Source of the DNA: Nymphaea colorata
Taxonomy: Eukaryota; Streptophyta; Magnoliopsida; Nymphaeales; Nymphaeaceae
NCBI RefSeq assembly: GCF_008831285.2
Contig: NC_045151.1
Location: 11,890,571-11,954,570 of the forward strand
Reading direction: 5' to 3'
DNA: 64,000 nt
Made by a program: the position numbers and the translations under genes. Shown here one piece after another: positions 11,700 through 23,920 of the stretch. The first letter of the stretch is position 1. Each line of letters starts with the position of its first letter. The notes beneath the pieces are model-generated. The model was given only the letters and a program-made list of their open reading frames with translations. It was not told where the DNA came from and made no database searches.

Positions 11700-12482
11700 C
11701 TTAGTTTTAAGGTGTCTAGGAGAAATTGAAATTGCACTCTCGCAAAGGGATCTGTCATGATGAAAATATGCCCTAGACATTCTCAAGGAAATGGGGAAAC
11801 TTGGATCTTGCTCTATCGACACACTTATAGAAGCCAAACCATCACTTAATAGCAATGATGAGGACCCTAAGGCTGACAAATGATGGCTTCTAAGATTGGC
11901 CAGTAGCATATCAACTTTACGATAACCCAGACATTACTTAGTAGATAACTTGGTTTATCATTACATACAAGATCCTAGACAATCACATATGAAGGATATT
12001 GATAGAATTATGAGATATATTATGAAGTCGTTCACCAAAACTTATAGTTTAAGAAAAATAGTCACACTCATGTCATTGGGTACAATGATGCTGACCGGGC
12101 TGGAGACATCATCAACCATAAATCAATTACTGGATAGTATGTCATTATATGGAAAAACAAAAAAATATAATGTTTATTTTCAGATCTAGTACATTGGTGG
12201 AGTTAGTGAACCCACTTGGGTGAAGTGCCTTCTTAGCAAAATGGGATTTGATATGTTGCCTCTAGGAGCTTATACTGCAATAACAAGACTACAATTCATA
12301 TTGCTGCCAATCTAGCTTTTTATGAATCGACGAATAAAAGGACCAAGTACATCAAGATTGATTATCATTATGTTCGTGAAAAGATTGTGCCCAAAGAAGT
12401 TAAGACTGATTGTCTAAAGAATTAAGACCAACTGCCAGTGAGATTTATCTAAGGAATCACATAAGACCCACTTGAGAGGGAG
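11700..12482 (+). pseudogene. Copia element A, 3' part of pol (RT end and RNase H)
   Basis: In broken frames this reads like the end of a Ty1/Copia polyprotein. About 11720-11830 resembles the RT-to-RNase H connector (ALSQRDLS, then KYALDILKEMG). About 11930-12060 holds the segment HMKDIDRIMRYIMKSFTKT. RNase H-like words follow, YNDADRAGD near 12080 and YCNNKTTIHIAANLAFYE near 12270-12330. Several in-frame stops and frame changes make it a relic. It ends at a purine-rich tract (GAGAGGGAG) and a TGTTG start of the 3' LTR. The 5' part, with gag, integrase and the catalytic RT core, is not recognisable upstream. Same strand as Copia element B. Confidence 0.75.
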
Positions 12483-12775
12483 TGTTGAATGTGGGAGCCC
12501 ATTTGAAAGCATGCTGGAAAGTTTTTTATTATCTCCTCAACGGCTCAAAGATTTGCTAGTGGTTCACTTCTCTTTCATGCATTGAACTCTGTTTTGCAAA
12601 ATTCTGTTTGCACACTTTGCATTGGTGTAAGAAGTTTCCTTTATCATTTCTCTACATACAAGGCTGAGTTGAGTATGTACGATGCAATCACTCTCTCATC
12701 GTGAATAGAAAATATTCGAATGTGCCCTTATCCATGGATGTAGGCTGCTTCGTGGCTGAACCATGTTAAATTCGA
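12483..12775 (+). mobile_element. Copia LTR (3' LTR of element A)
   Basis: It starts TGTTG directly after the polypurine tract of element A. Near 12720-12765 it contains CCATGGATGTAGG and a GAACCATGTTAAA-like stretch, which are typical of Copia LTR R-U5 regions and also present in the LTR at 17481. The exact 3' end is not clear, and I could not find a perfect CA end or a tRNA primer site after it. Confidence 0.55.
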
Positions 12776-12929
12776 GTCTCCTTGAGTTTCCATCTTTTTT
12801 ATCATTATTTTCGCTTATTATTAGAGTGAAGATCGTTTTTTGTCATTTAGTAGATACATTCCTCATCATACTTTTCTCAATGGCATTGCATGGACACAAT
12901 GATTCAAACTACTCAATGCAATGGTCAGA

Positions 12930-13420
12930 ACATCAATTGTGCATGAAATAGGTACCCCAAATCTTAAGATCACCAACATGCTATTAGATGGTTTTACTTC
13001 TCATGTGGACAAGAGCTGCCATGCTATCTCTTAACGGCAACGCTAAGATAGAGTTCATTAATGGGCATTAATCAAAACCACCCACAACAGATCCCATATA
13101 GGATGAATGGATGTTAATTACTTGGTCATATCATGGCTCATAAACTCAAAAAAACCCTAAAATTGCAAAAAGTTTCATGTTTCTTGATACTGGGAAGCTA
13201 TGCTATTTAGAATGTGATGAAAGACATAGATAGTGAGCAATTAGAACATGGTGAAAGACATACATAATGAGCAATACAACATTGTTCGGATGTTTCAAAT
13301 TGCTCAAATAATTCATGAAGTAGAAAGGGAGATTAACAGATGAGTGAGTATTTCACTTGTTTGAAAGGCTTGTGGCATGATTGACACCTATGCTCTTAAC
13401 ACCATCAATCTAATAAATTA
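12930..13420 (+). pseudogene. Copia element B, gag remnant
   Basis: With frame changes and stops, this region matches the gag domain of plant Copia elements: AMLSLNGNAKIEFINGH, then SKPPTTDP, then DEW near 13020-13110, followed by IAKSFMFLDTGKL near 13160. Gag forms the capsid that packages the element's RNA. The order gag, integrase, RT, RNase H downstream supports the call. No intact frame remains. Confidence 0.65.
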
Positions 13421-14389
13421 TAAAAAAAGAGTGATTTCTTTCAAATACTTGCTGGTCTAGGTCACAACTAGGGAGCAACCAGATCACAACATCTCATGAT
13501 GTAAGATCTGTCTTCCCTTTCCTCTGTATGCTCATTCTTTGTGCATGAAAAGTCAATATGTTGCATTCTGAACCCCTCTAAAGATGAAGACCAACAGCAA
13601 GAGCAGTTCAAAAGGTTGCATTTGCTTGTGGTCGTCAGCCTATAAATACCATCAAATGACTCCTAAGGACATATTTATGGAAATAAAAAAAGGTTGAAGT
13701 GTGAGCACTATAAAAAACAATAGGTCATTCTATTGAAAATTGTTGGTTTCTCATTAGGAAGCTATAAAAGAAATCTATATCACATGAGAGTGAAGAAAAT
13801 GGATTGGCTCTCATGCTAAACATGAATCCCAACAAGGGTACACAATTACCTTTAATATTGCCACCAAAAACCAAAGCAAGCAAAATAAAGATGCATGACT
13901 GTAGAAAAAGATTGTAGGCATGTTTAAGAGTGTTCATAACTCAAAAACACAAGAATGGTGGTAACTCTCTTGGGGTTCCCACGCCAATGTAGGCATTCTT
14001 TTATATACTTTAGACTCTAATATGATTGATTTAGTTTCCTAAATTATAGATGTAGGGGTGATCAACCATATGTGCAATAGATTGGATGCCTGAATAAACA
14101 CTTAATTGTCCAAGATAGATGATTGTGTCAGCATCCAATGGCTCTTCCATGAGAGTCAAGGGTATTGGAAAGACTCGATTTTTTGATAAAACCATGAGCA
14201 GCAGAGTTCTTTGCATGCTCAGTTCATGTGCCAATCTAATGTCTATTACCTACATTACCTGTGATTTGAATTGTTCTATTATATTCTCCAAAACTAAGTT
14301 GTATTTTCGGATTTGAAGACTCAATAGACAATTGGTGAAGATTTTTGAAAGGACTCTATTATGATAGCCAAAATTCATTTGCTTTACAT

Positions 14390-15125
14390 GCTGGAAATAA
14401 AGAAGTTGAATATTGGTACTATAGACTCAACTATCCTTCCACTAAATCTTTGAAAGTTTTATTCTCTCATATGGATTTTTATTGCAGTGGGCTTGATGTT
14501 TGTTAACGTGATATTTATCTAGACCACTTTTCATATTTCTAGTAGTATTGCTTTGGCACCATTTGATTTAATTCACTCTAATATGTGGGCAATGTGCCTG
14601 TGATGTCAAAAACAAACTTTTGGTATTATGTGCTGTCCATAGATGATTATTCCAAAACTTCTTGGTTTTATCTCCTAAAATTTAAAAAGGAAGTTTTGGA
14701 AAAATTCAAACTATTTGTAAAATTATTAAAAATAGAATTTAACAAGAAAATTAAGTGTTTGTGTTCAGACAATAGGACAAATATAAAAATCATGCTCTTA
14801 AGTAGTTTACATACAATAATGCTATTGAGCTTCAATTTACATGTGTGTATATTCACAACAACAATGGTGTGTTTGAACAAAAAAGTCACTATCTTTCAAA
14901 AGTTGTACAAATGTTTCAAATGAAAGTTCCTACGTTGTCCTGGAGTGATACTGTATCTCATGCATGTCACATCATTAATAGAATTCCTAGGAGACATCTT
15001 AATAGCATGGCTCCTTTAGAAATGTTGATTGGGAACAAGATTAAAATTAATCATATGCGCACCTTTGGTTGTGTTACATATGTTTGTGTTTCCCCTCCTA
15101 ATATTGACAAACTAAGTCTTTAGTC
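14390..15125 (+). pseudogene. Copia element B, pre-integrase and integrase remnant
   Basis: A gag-pre-integrase-like segment (VEYWYYRLNYPSTKSLK) lies near 14410-14455. The integrase core follows with SIDDYSKTSWFYLLKFKKEV and later the CSDN motif near 14760-14775 and GVFEQ near 14868-14882. Integrase inserts the element's cDNA using a D-D-E triad. Here the first Asp, usually in an HSDVW-type motif, reads HSN near 14575. The second Asp (SDN) and the Glu are still visible. The C-terminal part (IINRIPRRHLNSMAPLEML) is at about 14970-15025. At least two frame changes break it. Confidence 0.8.
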
Positions 15126-15690
15126 TCTTAAATGCAATTCTGGAAGTGTCAAGTTTATTGTTTCTCGTGATGTGAGACTCAGCAAAGATGAGTCATATCA
15201 TAAACATCACTTAGATGGTCATAATAGTCATAGTAAGGGGGAGCTTGTTTGGCCCATGTTAAGTGAATATGAAGATCTTTTGCGCATCACTGTCCAAAGG
15301 AAGTGAAAATCAAATCTTTCTTGAGAGTCAAAATTCTAATCTTGAGCCAAGCACTGGCAATGAAACTATGGAGGTAGATTCTAACGATGAGATAGAAACA
15401 AGCAATGAGAATGAAACTCGTAATGACATTTAGGTTCAACCTAAGTACTATAAAAAAGTCTCACCACTTCCTAGATACTTACAAGACTATGTCATATACA
15501 TGACCCTTGTCCATCCAATTAAAAAGAAAGTTGGATATTCCCAAATTTCTGTGCATCGTAAAGCCTTTTATAGCCACATCTTCTTTAATCATGGGTCAGA
15601 GTCTTTTCACGATGAAAGCAGTCATCTGAATGACAAATAGACATGCAAGAGAAGTAATACCTAGACCAATCATGGTGTTATGTCTATATG
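15126..15690 (+). pseudogene. Copia element B, integrase-RT linker remnant
   Basis: An acidic, Ser/Asn-rich linker with stops, followed by LPRYLQDYV and HPIKKKVGYSQISVHRKAF near 15455-15570. This segment commonly precedes the reverse transcriptase in Copia polyproteins. Confidence 0.6.
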
Positions 15691-15969
15691 CACCAGCTCC
15701 CAGGGTTCATTGATCTAGCAAATCTTGCATGTGGGTTGGTTCCACAAGGTGTTGTATGTTCTAAAGCAAGTGTTGGGGCCCAATTCTAGGAATTTATTTA
15801 TGTCCTAATCAAGTTTGGCTTCACCTGCTCAAAGGCAGACCCATCTCTCTTTGTTCTACATCACAACGACTCCTACATATATGTGTTAGTATATGTGGAT
15901 GATATTATTCTTACAACAAGAAATGCCCTAAGCCTAATTGACAAAGTTGTAAAGATGTTTGGTGATCAT
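15690..15969 (+). pseudogene. Copia element B, reverse transcriptase 5' part
   Basis: It reads FIDLANL, then (in another frame) LKQ, and from about 15790 a clean stretch ending in HHNDSYIYVLVYVDDIILT near 15862-15918. YVDD is the catalytic signature of Copia reverse transcriptases and is intact. The frame runs to MFGDH at 15969, where a hAT-type insert breaks it; the continuation is at 16607. Confidence 0.85.
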
Positions 15970-16606
15970 TAGGGATGTACAACAAGTGAGTCGAGATCAA
16001 GTTCGGTGAACTCAAACTTGACTTGAGTCACATATAACTTGGCTCAAGCTCAACTCAAGTTTTATGAGGTGAGCTCGAGCTCAACTCACTTAACTGAGTC
16101 CAAGCTTGAGCTCGACTTGTTTAAGCTTGTGTCCCTTAATGCATATTTTATGCTTTTCAAGTGATGAATGTATGATGAACTCTTTTATCCTTCAATAAAG
16201 GGATATACATGGGATGATCCCTCCCTATTGATTACCAAAAAATTAGTATTTACAAAGAGGTAAAACTCCAGCTTGACAGAAAAATAAGAAAAAAACATAT
16301 GGAAACCAATAAAGAGCATATCTATAAAATAAATATTGGATACACTACACAACTTGTTTAAGTTTGAAATACACAATATTTTACACTAAAATGCAAAATG
16401 TCCTTCCCAACTTATTGTAAAATTAAAATTTCCACAAGTTTGTTCAGGCCATTTTAAGTTTTTGAAATTACAAAAATAAGTACTAGTGTGAAACGAGTCT
16501 AATCTAGTAGAGTTCATCCAACTCAAACTCAACATGTTGTGTAGTCGAGCTTAACCAAGCAAGTTCAAGTCAAGTCCGAGTTGGCTCCACCGGTTGAACA
16601 TCTCTA
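15970..16606. mobile_element. hAT-type non-autonomous element, 637 bp, inside Copia RT
   Basis: The ends read TAGGGATGTACAACAAG and (reverse complement) TAGAGATGTTCAACCGG. They are flanked by GTGATCAT (15962-15969) and ATGATCAT (16607-16614), an 8-bp duplication with one mismatch. Both ends are rich in GAGCTC/GAGTCG words around an AT-rich core, with no protein gene. It splits the Copia reverse transcriptase exactly, so it inserted after that element. It is a relative of the insert at 46754-47208. Confidence 0.85.
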
Positions 16607-16990
16607 ATGATCATTTTGCACGCAAGGACCTAGGAAAATTTCATTACTTCTTAAGGATTGACGTTGCATACATGTCTAATGGAGCTAGTTTGTCTCAATA
16701 GAAATACATGATGGAAAATTTCAAGCCTGTCAATATGCACAACTAACCAAGCTCCAAGCCTATGTCATCCGCAACCAAATTGTATGTTGGGGATAGTGCC
16801 GATTGTGATAATCCCCATTTCTTAGCAGCACAATGAGTGCACTATAGGGTCTTATGTTGACTCGGCCATACATTGCATATAGTGTCAACATGGTCAGCCA
16901 GTTTATGCACAGACCATCAGTGGCACATTCATCAGCAATACAACATATACTTCAATATTTAAAGCTTGGGTACCATTCAGGATGGTCTGC
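16607..16990 (+). pseudogene. Copia element B, reverse transcriptase 3' part
   Basis: Continues the frame cut at 15969: HFARKDLGKFHYFLRIDVA, then GASLSQ, a stop, and KYMMENFKPVNMHN near 16700-16745. This is the usual thumb and connection region after the YVDD core. Stops follow. Confidence 0.8.
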
Positions 16991-17470
16991 ATTTTGTTGC
17001 ATCTAACGGCAAGCACTTATATGTATATTCAGATGCATATTGGAACAGCTGAGGTTATGTTGTCTATCTTTGACATAACTTGATATCTTGGAGTTCAAGG
17101 AAACAATATGTGGTTTCCCAGTCAGTCCTGAAAGTGAACTATAGAGAAATTGCCAACGTTGCCACTGAGGTGATGTAGATTAAGTTATTGTTCAAGTAAT
17201 TGAAATCCCTAGTTATCAACAAGACAACAATGTGGTGAGACAATATGAGTGCCAATTACCTTGCAGCTCATTCTACATTTCATGTCAGAAACAAGCATGC
17301 ATATACAATCAATGACTATTTGGTGCAAGAACTTAGAGTCAAAGGATCATTGGAGGTCCAACATATCTCAACCAAGTACCAAATTGCAAATGGGTAGACC
17401 AAACCCCTAACCAACACTCAGTTCAATCATTTTCATTGCAAGGTCAATGTCCAAGAGAATGAGTTTAGCT
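16960..17470 (+). pseudogene. Copia element B, RNase H remnant
   Basis: Recognisable blocks in one to two frames are LYVYSDAYWNS near 17010-17050, NLISWSSRKQYVVSQS near 17080-17125, and REIANVATEVM near 17145-17175. KPLTNTQFNHFHCKVNVQ follows near 17400-17455. Copia RNase H removes the RNA strand during reverse transcription. A few stops interrupt it. A polypurine-like tract (TTGAGGGGGC) at about 17470 leads into the 3' LTR. Confidence 0.8.
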
Positions 17471-17480
17471 TGAGGGGGCT

Positions 17481-17800
17481 TGTGAAAGGAAACTTACCTC
17501 CATGCAAAAGAGGATAAGCTCAGCAAGAAGGAAATGAATCCCTTGAATAAGGAAGATAGACATTATCCTAATCGAAGTAAAAAGCTTGACAATTGTACAA
17601 AACAATTAGTTAAGGACCTTATCATGTACCTTTGAGAAAGGCAAGAGGTAGTGTTAATAGTAAATGGCCCTCAATGAGTTTCACTGTTGAGGGTTGAGGT
17701 GCCAACCATGGATGCAGGTCTCACGACCAAACCACGTCAAAAATACTGTGTATTTTTTTTTCTCTTCTTCTTCTTCTCATTTGCACTATCCCTTTACCGT
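17481..17800 (+). mobile_element. Copia element B 3' LTR (approximate)
   Basis: It begins TGTGAAAGG after the polypurine tract. CCATGGATGCAGG at 17706-17718 and an ACCAAACCACGTCAAA stretch shortly after resemble R-U5 of Copia LTRs and the matching site in the LTR at 12483. Its first part does not resemble that LTR, so the two elements belong to different families. The 3' boundary is a guess. Confidence 0.5.
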
Positions 17801-18535
17801 CTTTAGATGGCTTGAGATCCCTTTGCAATATGGAGATTAGAATGTCACATTTTTGTTAGAAGATAAGCATTTGTTGAAGAAAAAAAAAGGCACATCAATA
17901 GCCCTTGATGGTTGCTTGAGCACCTTTTCTGATACAATTCATGAAATTGAGGAGTCAGAGCGCGTGATTTTCTAGAGAGTTTTTCTTAGATTAAAAATGC
18001 TTTCAGTGTATTGGAACGTAATATAAAGAGCCTCACATACATGATGGGGAATAAACTTGCTATATTTGAGTTCTTAATTGAAGTCTTATGCACACCATAA
18101 GCATTTTATATAAAAAATGTTTCCAACAACTACAATAGACTTCAGGATCTGGGGTTGCACATGACTATGTATATATACATAAACATTATGAAGTATTATG
18201 GTCATTCTACCTCATCATTTAGCTCAACAATAACCTTCGTTCCAGGTATCCAAGCTCCACTGTAGTTTTTGCAGTATTTGAAGATTGCATCAAGTGCAGT
18301 AGCATGTGAATTGCAAAATTACCCTCAAACAATATTAAACCAATTTACGTGTGCATTTCTTTGCTTACTTGACTACTTTTGTGTGCCTATATATTAGGAT
18401 CTCATGATATATTCCAGCCTTTTAGAGACACCTAGCTATCTAATTAAGACTGTTTGATCATCATTATGGATGGTCCAAAGAAAAACAAGGAGAAAAAATG
18501 ATGCATTTCTTATATTTTTCTCTTTTCTTGTCATC

Positions 18536-18573
<38 letters not shown>

Positions 18574-20575
18574 AGAGAGAGAGAGAAACTAGTAGGTGCT
18601 AGATACTTAGATGCTAGATAGGTAAGGAGCAATCTCAGCTCTTGATGAGATCAAGGATTGGGAGAAAAATATATGAACTAATACTGGATGACAAAAAAAA
18701 ATGCTCTGCCATCATTTTTTCCTTGTTTTTCTCTCAACCCTTACCTGAAAAGGATCAAGAGCCAATATAATTCATTATCCATCTAGCTCTAAGTATCTAG
18801 CACTTACCTATTTCTATATATAGGTATATTTGTGTAGGGAGTTTGATGCTACTATATAGTATTAGATGTAGCTAGATGGCTAAAAATAAAAAATTTCTCT
18901 CAAACAACATCCATGCAATGAATACTAACAATTGTTTATAATACAACAAAGTTGTATGGTTTTTTTAGCAATGGTTCAGATTTCTTTCAGTGGTCGATTT
19001 TTTATTACTATCTGGTAACATTTCGTGCACACATACTCGTATGCATAAGGTTGGACCTAGGACTTCTTCTGGGGCCATGCCCCAACCAATCCCCCTCCTC
19101 CTCCACCCCACCCCACCCCACTCCCGAAACCAAAGATTTTAGAGAAACAAAATTTACTAGAAACTTTTTAATTTGTTACCTGTTTAATCTTCAGGAAATA
19201 CTGTTTGGTCCATGTAAACATTTTTGAAATACTATTCGGCCCTCCAATGAAAAATTTCATTGTTGGCCCCCTCTATATAGTCCTCCTTGCAGCTGATCGC
19301 ATTTGTTAAATGCAATCCAACTGAAGATTTACTTACTAGATATGCGATTACCACGTGCAATAAAGGGTTCCTTCTTTTTGGATTTGCTGAAATTGAACTC
19401 TAACATATTGCAACACCCATTTGGCTTCTTGACGCTTTTTCTTTATCAAAAGGTAAAGAACTGATAGCTAGGTCATATTCATTACCTTGTCCATAAATTT
19501 ACATCCGTAGATTTCATTTATCTTTCAGCAACTGACTTTGGTAATAAGACAACGAGGATATGTAGCAAATCCGTTGCTTTTAGATATGCAGGCCCAGAGA
19601 AATATGGAATTTTATAAATTTTTAAGAGTTATCAATATATAAATGAGGAATATTTTCCTGAAGTGTCAATTATGAAAATAGAAATTTTTGGGTCTGTGTA
19701 CTCAATTGTCCACACATAGCCCACAGCTGCCTCCACCCTTGTTGATAAAGTATGCTTGCTAAATTCAATTTTATCAGGAGATGGCCTGTTGCATCTGGAC
19801 AAAAAGAAAAAAAAAAAGAAAGCTAAACTTATCGCCTAATACCGTCACATATGGTTGACCGTCCAGTCTCGGTCATCCTACTAAGGAAGATCTCTCTCTT
19901 CCTCTCTCTCTCTCTCTCTTATGTGGGGTTGGAGCCTACAACTGCCGGGAAAATTGATCAACTATTTTGGGATCATTAGTTGACTCATTGTTTAAGATAT
20001 TGTTGAACCACACATGAATACAGACAATTTATACGGACGGGCTCTTCATAATTAAATCCTTGCACATAAGTCTAAGTGCAATTATAAGGTTCAAATCGTC
20101 TTATTAGGCTTGATAAAATCACCAGTTAGGTGGTAGAATACGGGTCAAAAGTTCAGCTAGAATCTCTCCTTCTCCCTCATCTGTCTCAAGTAATGAACTA
20201 ACTTTAAGGTGGTACTCTACGGTGCATCACAGTAGTATCATTTTCTTGGTTGTTTGAGTAAGCAGGGAGGAGCAAAGCACAGGTTGAGTGCGAGCTGAAG
20301 CTCACTTGCACCCTCATTTTTCTCACTGCCCTAGGATCCAAGCCTGCATCAGTACTTTAGGGATGCACTCACATAATTGGCATCACTGTGTCCCCATTTA
20401 TAGCATAAATGACAACAACATAGCTCGAACCAGCAACCAGCCCCTCAGTCCCACCAGCCAACACCCCTTGGGGTGCCTTTTAGTACATTGTAACTTCATT
20501 ATGGGTGCTGTTAATTTCTTGCAAATCCAACTATGTATATAAATGCAAATTAAATAATAAAATATATAATCTACT
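17801..20575. other. intergenic, no gene seen
   Basis: Long AT-rich stretch. It includes a compound (TA)(GA) tract at 18538-18586, a C-rich patch at about 19080-19125, and a segment near 19190-19290 with words such as GGCCCTCC typical of dispersed plant repeats. No coherent coding sequence or RNA gene was recognised. Confidence 0.5.
18538..18586. repeat. compound (TA)n(GA)n microsatellite
   Basis: About 16 TA units run into a GA tract. Confidence 0.95.
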
Positions 20576-20723
20576 AATTTTATGATTGGCGACATAAGTT
20601 TGGTGTGGGCATCACGTGTAATTTTTGAGTCTTGACAATGTGATCTGAAGGCGTCGTAATAAGATTTTTGTTGGGCTGATATGGGAAATTGCCCACACCA
20701 GCCAACAAGTATCTCTGCCATTG
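20576..20723. mobile_element. probable hAT-like MITE copy
   Basis: It contains the family near-palindrome GGGAAATTGCCCACACCAG near 20686-20704 and an end reading GTATCTCTGCCATTG, like the right end of the element at 6821-6936. The left end (ATTGGCGACATAAG) matches only in part, and no clear target duplication was found. Confidence 0.4.
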
Positions 20724-22536
20724 ATGATTACTTAGACGAGATGGATTGCTTTCATTAATGAAATCCATGTCAGTGACTTTGCAAACAAATTAAAGGTAGA
20801 AGCATTGTTTCAGGTCTCTATATCATGACAATGAATCCCTGGTACCTCCATGGGCTAAGCTGCCAGCTGCTTCCTAATTCCTCACAGAAGGCTATCCTTA
20901 TCTCTTGGTAACCAGAAGGAGCTGATTTTATGTCACATGGTTGATTGGTTGTTTTTATCACAAAAATAAAAGAGATGTCCACAAAAAACAAAGCTCTCTA
21001 CAGCCAATGGAAGGCCTTTTTTCATAAAGCAGAATACAGAAATCTGATCACCAAACAACGACAAACTTTGTTTTCATGTACAGAGAAATCCGTGATTACT
21101 TGTCTCACATGAAAAGTACATGTCTAAAATATGTAAACTCTAAAAGTAATGGGTTTTTGATGTGCAAATCTTTTTTTTTTTGTAGTGATTAAAAATCAGC
21201 ACGCTCGGTTCTGCGGGTCATATTGAGAGTACTTAAAAAAAATGCCAAATGTCACACCAAACGGATTAAATGCATCCCAAGAATCTTTTGTCGGCTGTCT
21301 CTTTATGACTGCTGTTGATAGTAATCATGGTCAAGTCCTTACCTCCGTATCCTGGTTTATTTGTTTAACTCCTCATCGGATGATTCTTCTTTCCTTATGG
21401 GGTTGTTTTAGTCCTTAGGTATGGGATAACTGTTTAAGATGCATTAATGCCTAGTGAGTCCAATATTGTTCTGATTACTTGCGCATTGTACTGAGTTCGA
21501 TATTGCTCAATCATCATTTGGCCATGCATGTTGTAGAGAGAGAGAGAGAGAGAGAGAGAGCTTGCAGATGGTAGACACTTGGATATTATATGAATACGAA
21601 ATGATCTCGCTTTGTTCTTCGTCATTTCAACGGCTGATTCAAAAAGCAAGGAGAAAAGGAAAAAAAGTTAAGAGAGTAAGAGAGTATTTTGTCATCTACT
21701 AATAGTTCATACATTTTTTTTTCTCTCAACTACGGAGTTGGAAAAGATTAAGGGGGCTGAGATTGTTCTTGATTCATTTACTAATTTCTATATATAGAGG
21801 GAGAGGAATTGATAAATACCAGACCACTAGGTGGGGGACAAAAAAAAATCATAAATTTGTAACAAAAAAATATAGTTTTAAATTCAAGTTATTTTTGCAA
21901 AATGTTTGACTTCTCTACTTGATGTTATATCCATTTTTTGGATTATTAAGAAATATTATTAAAGCAAAAGAAAAACTACCTTAACATGTTTTTCATCAAA
22001 CCACTCATAAGGTCACATCAGATTGAAAAAAAGAAAGAACACTTCATTGTTAATTTTACAGTGTTTTTGTTTCTTAATTAAATGGTCTGGTATTACCTTT
22101 TCTTTTCTTTCTCTCCTTATATATATAGTTACATTGTACTATTAATAATTAGTAGATTTTGGTGTTATAAGGGTTAGGTGCATCAGCCTGCATTCCTCAA
22201 GAATTTGGTAATCGATCCACAGCTTGAAAAGCTACAACGTGGATGTTAAAACAAAGCAGCAGCCAATAGTTGATTAATTATACACTCTTAATGCAGGATG
22301 ATGCAAGCAGAAACAGACGGGCGACCATCTCCAACTCCCTCTCTCTTTTTCTAGAAGGAAATGATTACATTATATATCAAGACAAATTAATATTCTAAAG
22401 TACTACTGGAAAGTACAGTAGATGAAGGACCGTGAGTCATCGGCTGGGAATGCCTAGAATGAAGGTCGCAGTTTTATAGGCCGAAATCAAGGGGAATAAA
22501 TTTGACTATCGAGCAAGGGGAGCACGCAACAATTGA
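20724..22536. other. intergenic, no gene seen
   Basis: AT-rich, with a GA tract at 21535-21560. I recognise no gene. Confidence 0.5.
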
Positions 22537-22608
22537 TTATAATATGTTTGAATGAGGGTTCTGATGGCGATGTTATAATATGTTTGAATGAGGGTTCTGA
22601 TGGCGATG
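22537..22608. repeat. 36-bp tandem duplication
   Basis: Two copies of a 36-bp unit beginning TTATAATATG, at 22537-22572 and 22573-22608, differ only at the last position. Near identity points to a recent event. Confidence 0.95.
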
Positions 22609-22834
22609 ATATGATAAAGAAGGAATCACTTTCATGACTTACAATGCACAATTTTAGCTTTAAAAAGGCAATGAGAGACTGCCAACTCTAGTCTAGTCCG
22701 AGTGACCATTCTGAGTGATCAAGAGTATTTCATCCTACTCTTTAAAAGAGTCAAATTTTCGCCCAACCTTTTATTCATTTAGAGTATAGGGCATGCATCC
22801 TTTTTTTTACTGTGCTTTAACTTATGCATGAGTG

Positions 22835-22950
22835 ATTACGTGGCACAAAGAATCGATGTTTCAAAAATGACTGCTTACCAACAGCTCAAACTTATATTAC
22901 GTGGCACAAAAGAATCGATGCTTTGCTTACCAACAGCTCGAGCCGTTTTA
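22835..22950. repeat. imperfect tandem duplication, period about 61
   Basis: ATTACGTGGCACAAA and GCTTACCAACAGCTC occur twice, starting at 22835 and 22896. The second copy has an extra A and a deletion between the two words. Confidence 0.85.
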
Positions 22951-23920
22951 ATTCAAAGACTGAGCCCACAACAAGAAGAAAAGTTGACATATTTGCGGCT
23001 TTTTCAAACCAAACCTCGGTAATAGAGAGAGAAATATGTATCGCCAATCAACGAAAGGAGATCCTTTGAAGGAAAGGTTTCACAGATTGCGGCCTTCTGT
23101 CCCACTGAGCGGAAGATGGAAAGAAAAGGTCGTTTGTCAGCTAAAGCTGTATTAAAAAATCATCAGTTCACAGATTGCGGCGGCTTTCGGAAGACGACGC
23201 GAGGAAAAGGGGAGGAGATAAAATAATCTTTTCAAGTTGTAGCTTTGTCTTAGAGAGAATTAATTAGCTAGCCACGAGCTTAGCTTGCTAAGATTAAACA
23301 ATTATGTCTGATCAGACTAATTGATATTACGCATGCATCGTATCGGTGATAAGATATGTAACCTTCTAAAATAAACACAAAGCCTGTTCTTCTTTTTCTT
23401 TTCAAAGTTAACTTTACATGTGGAGCTTAAAAAATATTAGTGAAAGTGATTAAATTACTCATAACTAATTTATGCAGCTCTCAGATGGACTTAGTTTTTA
23501 TACTTTCACAAATCACAAGTATTTTGCCAACGCATCGCTAAGACTCAACGTTCTACTTACCATCTGCTGATGGAGGTGCTATCTTTTGTTAGTGAGCAGG
23601 GAGGGCATGACAATTTGAAAAAACCAAGAAACCTGTTTATAATTTCCAATTTTTAAAAGTTGGTGTTTACAAAAATTGTGAAAATTATCATTCAGTCCCT
23701 GCAAAATATTTGAAAGCTATACTTCGGTCCTCTTAAGAAAAAATTTTGTCTCTGCTCCTGATGGGCACTTCAAATTCGAGATTAGGGCTTCCCGAGGACC
23801 AAAAAAAGATCAGATTCAAGGCAGTGAATTAGCCAGAAAGTCAACTGGAGGGGCATTCATTTAGAAACAATTATATCTAGGGAGGAGGGAAGGTGTTGGG
23901 GGGGGGGGGGGGGGGGTACA
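22951..23920. other. intergenic, with a 19-base G run
   Basis: AT-rich, no gene seen. The words CACAGATTGCGGC occur twice (about 23079 and 23168). A run of 19 G lies at 23898-23916. The segment 23680-23770 has CAGTCCCTGCAAAATATTTG-type wording, like decayed dispersed repeats at 19.2 and 62.9 kb. Confidence 0.45.
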
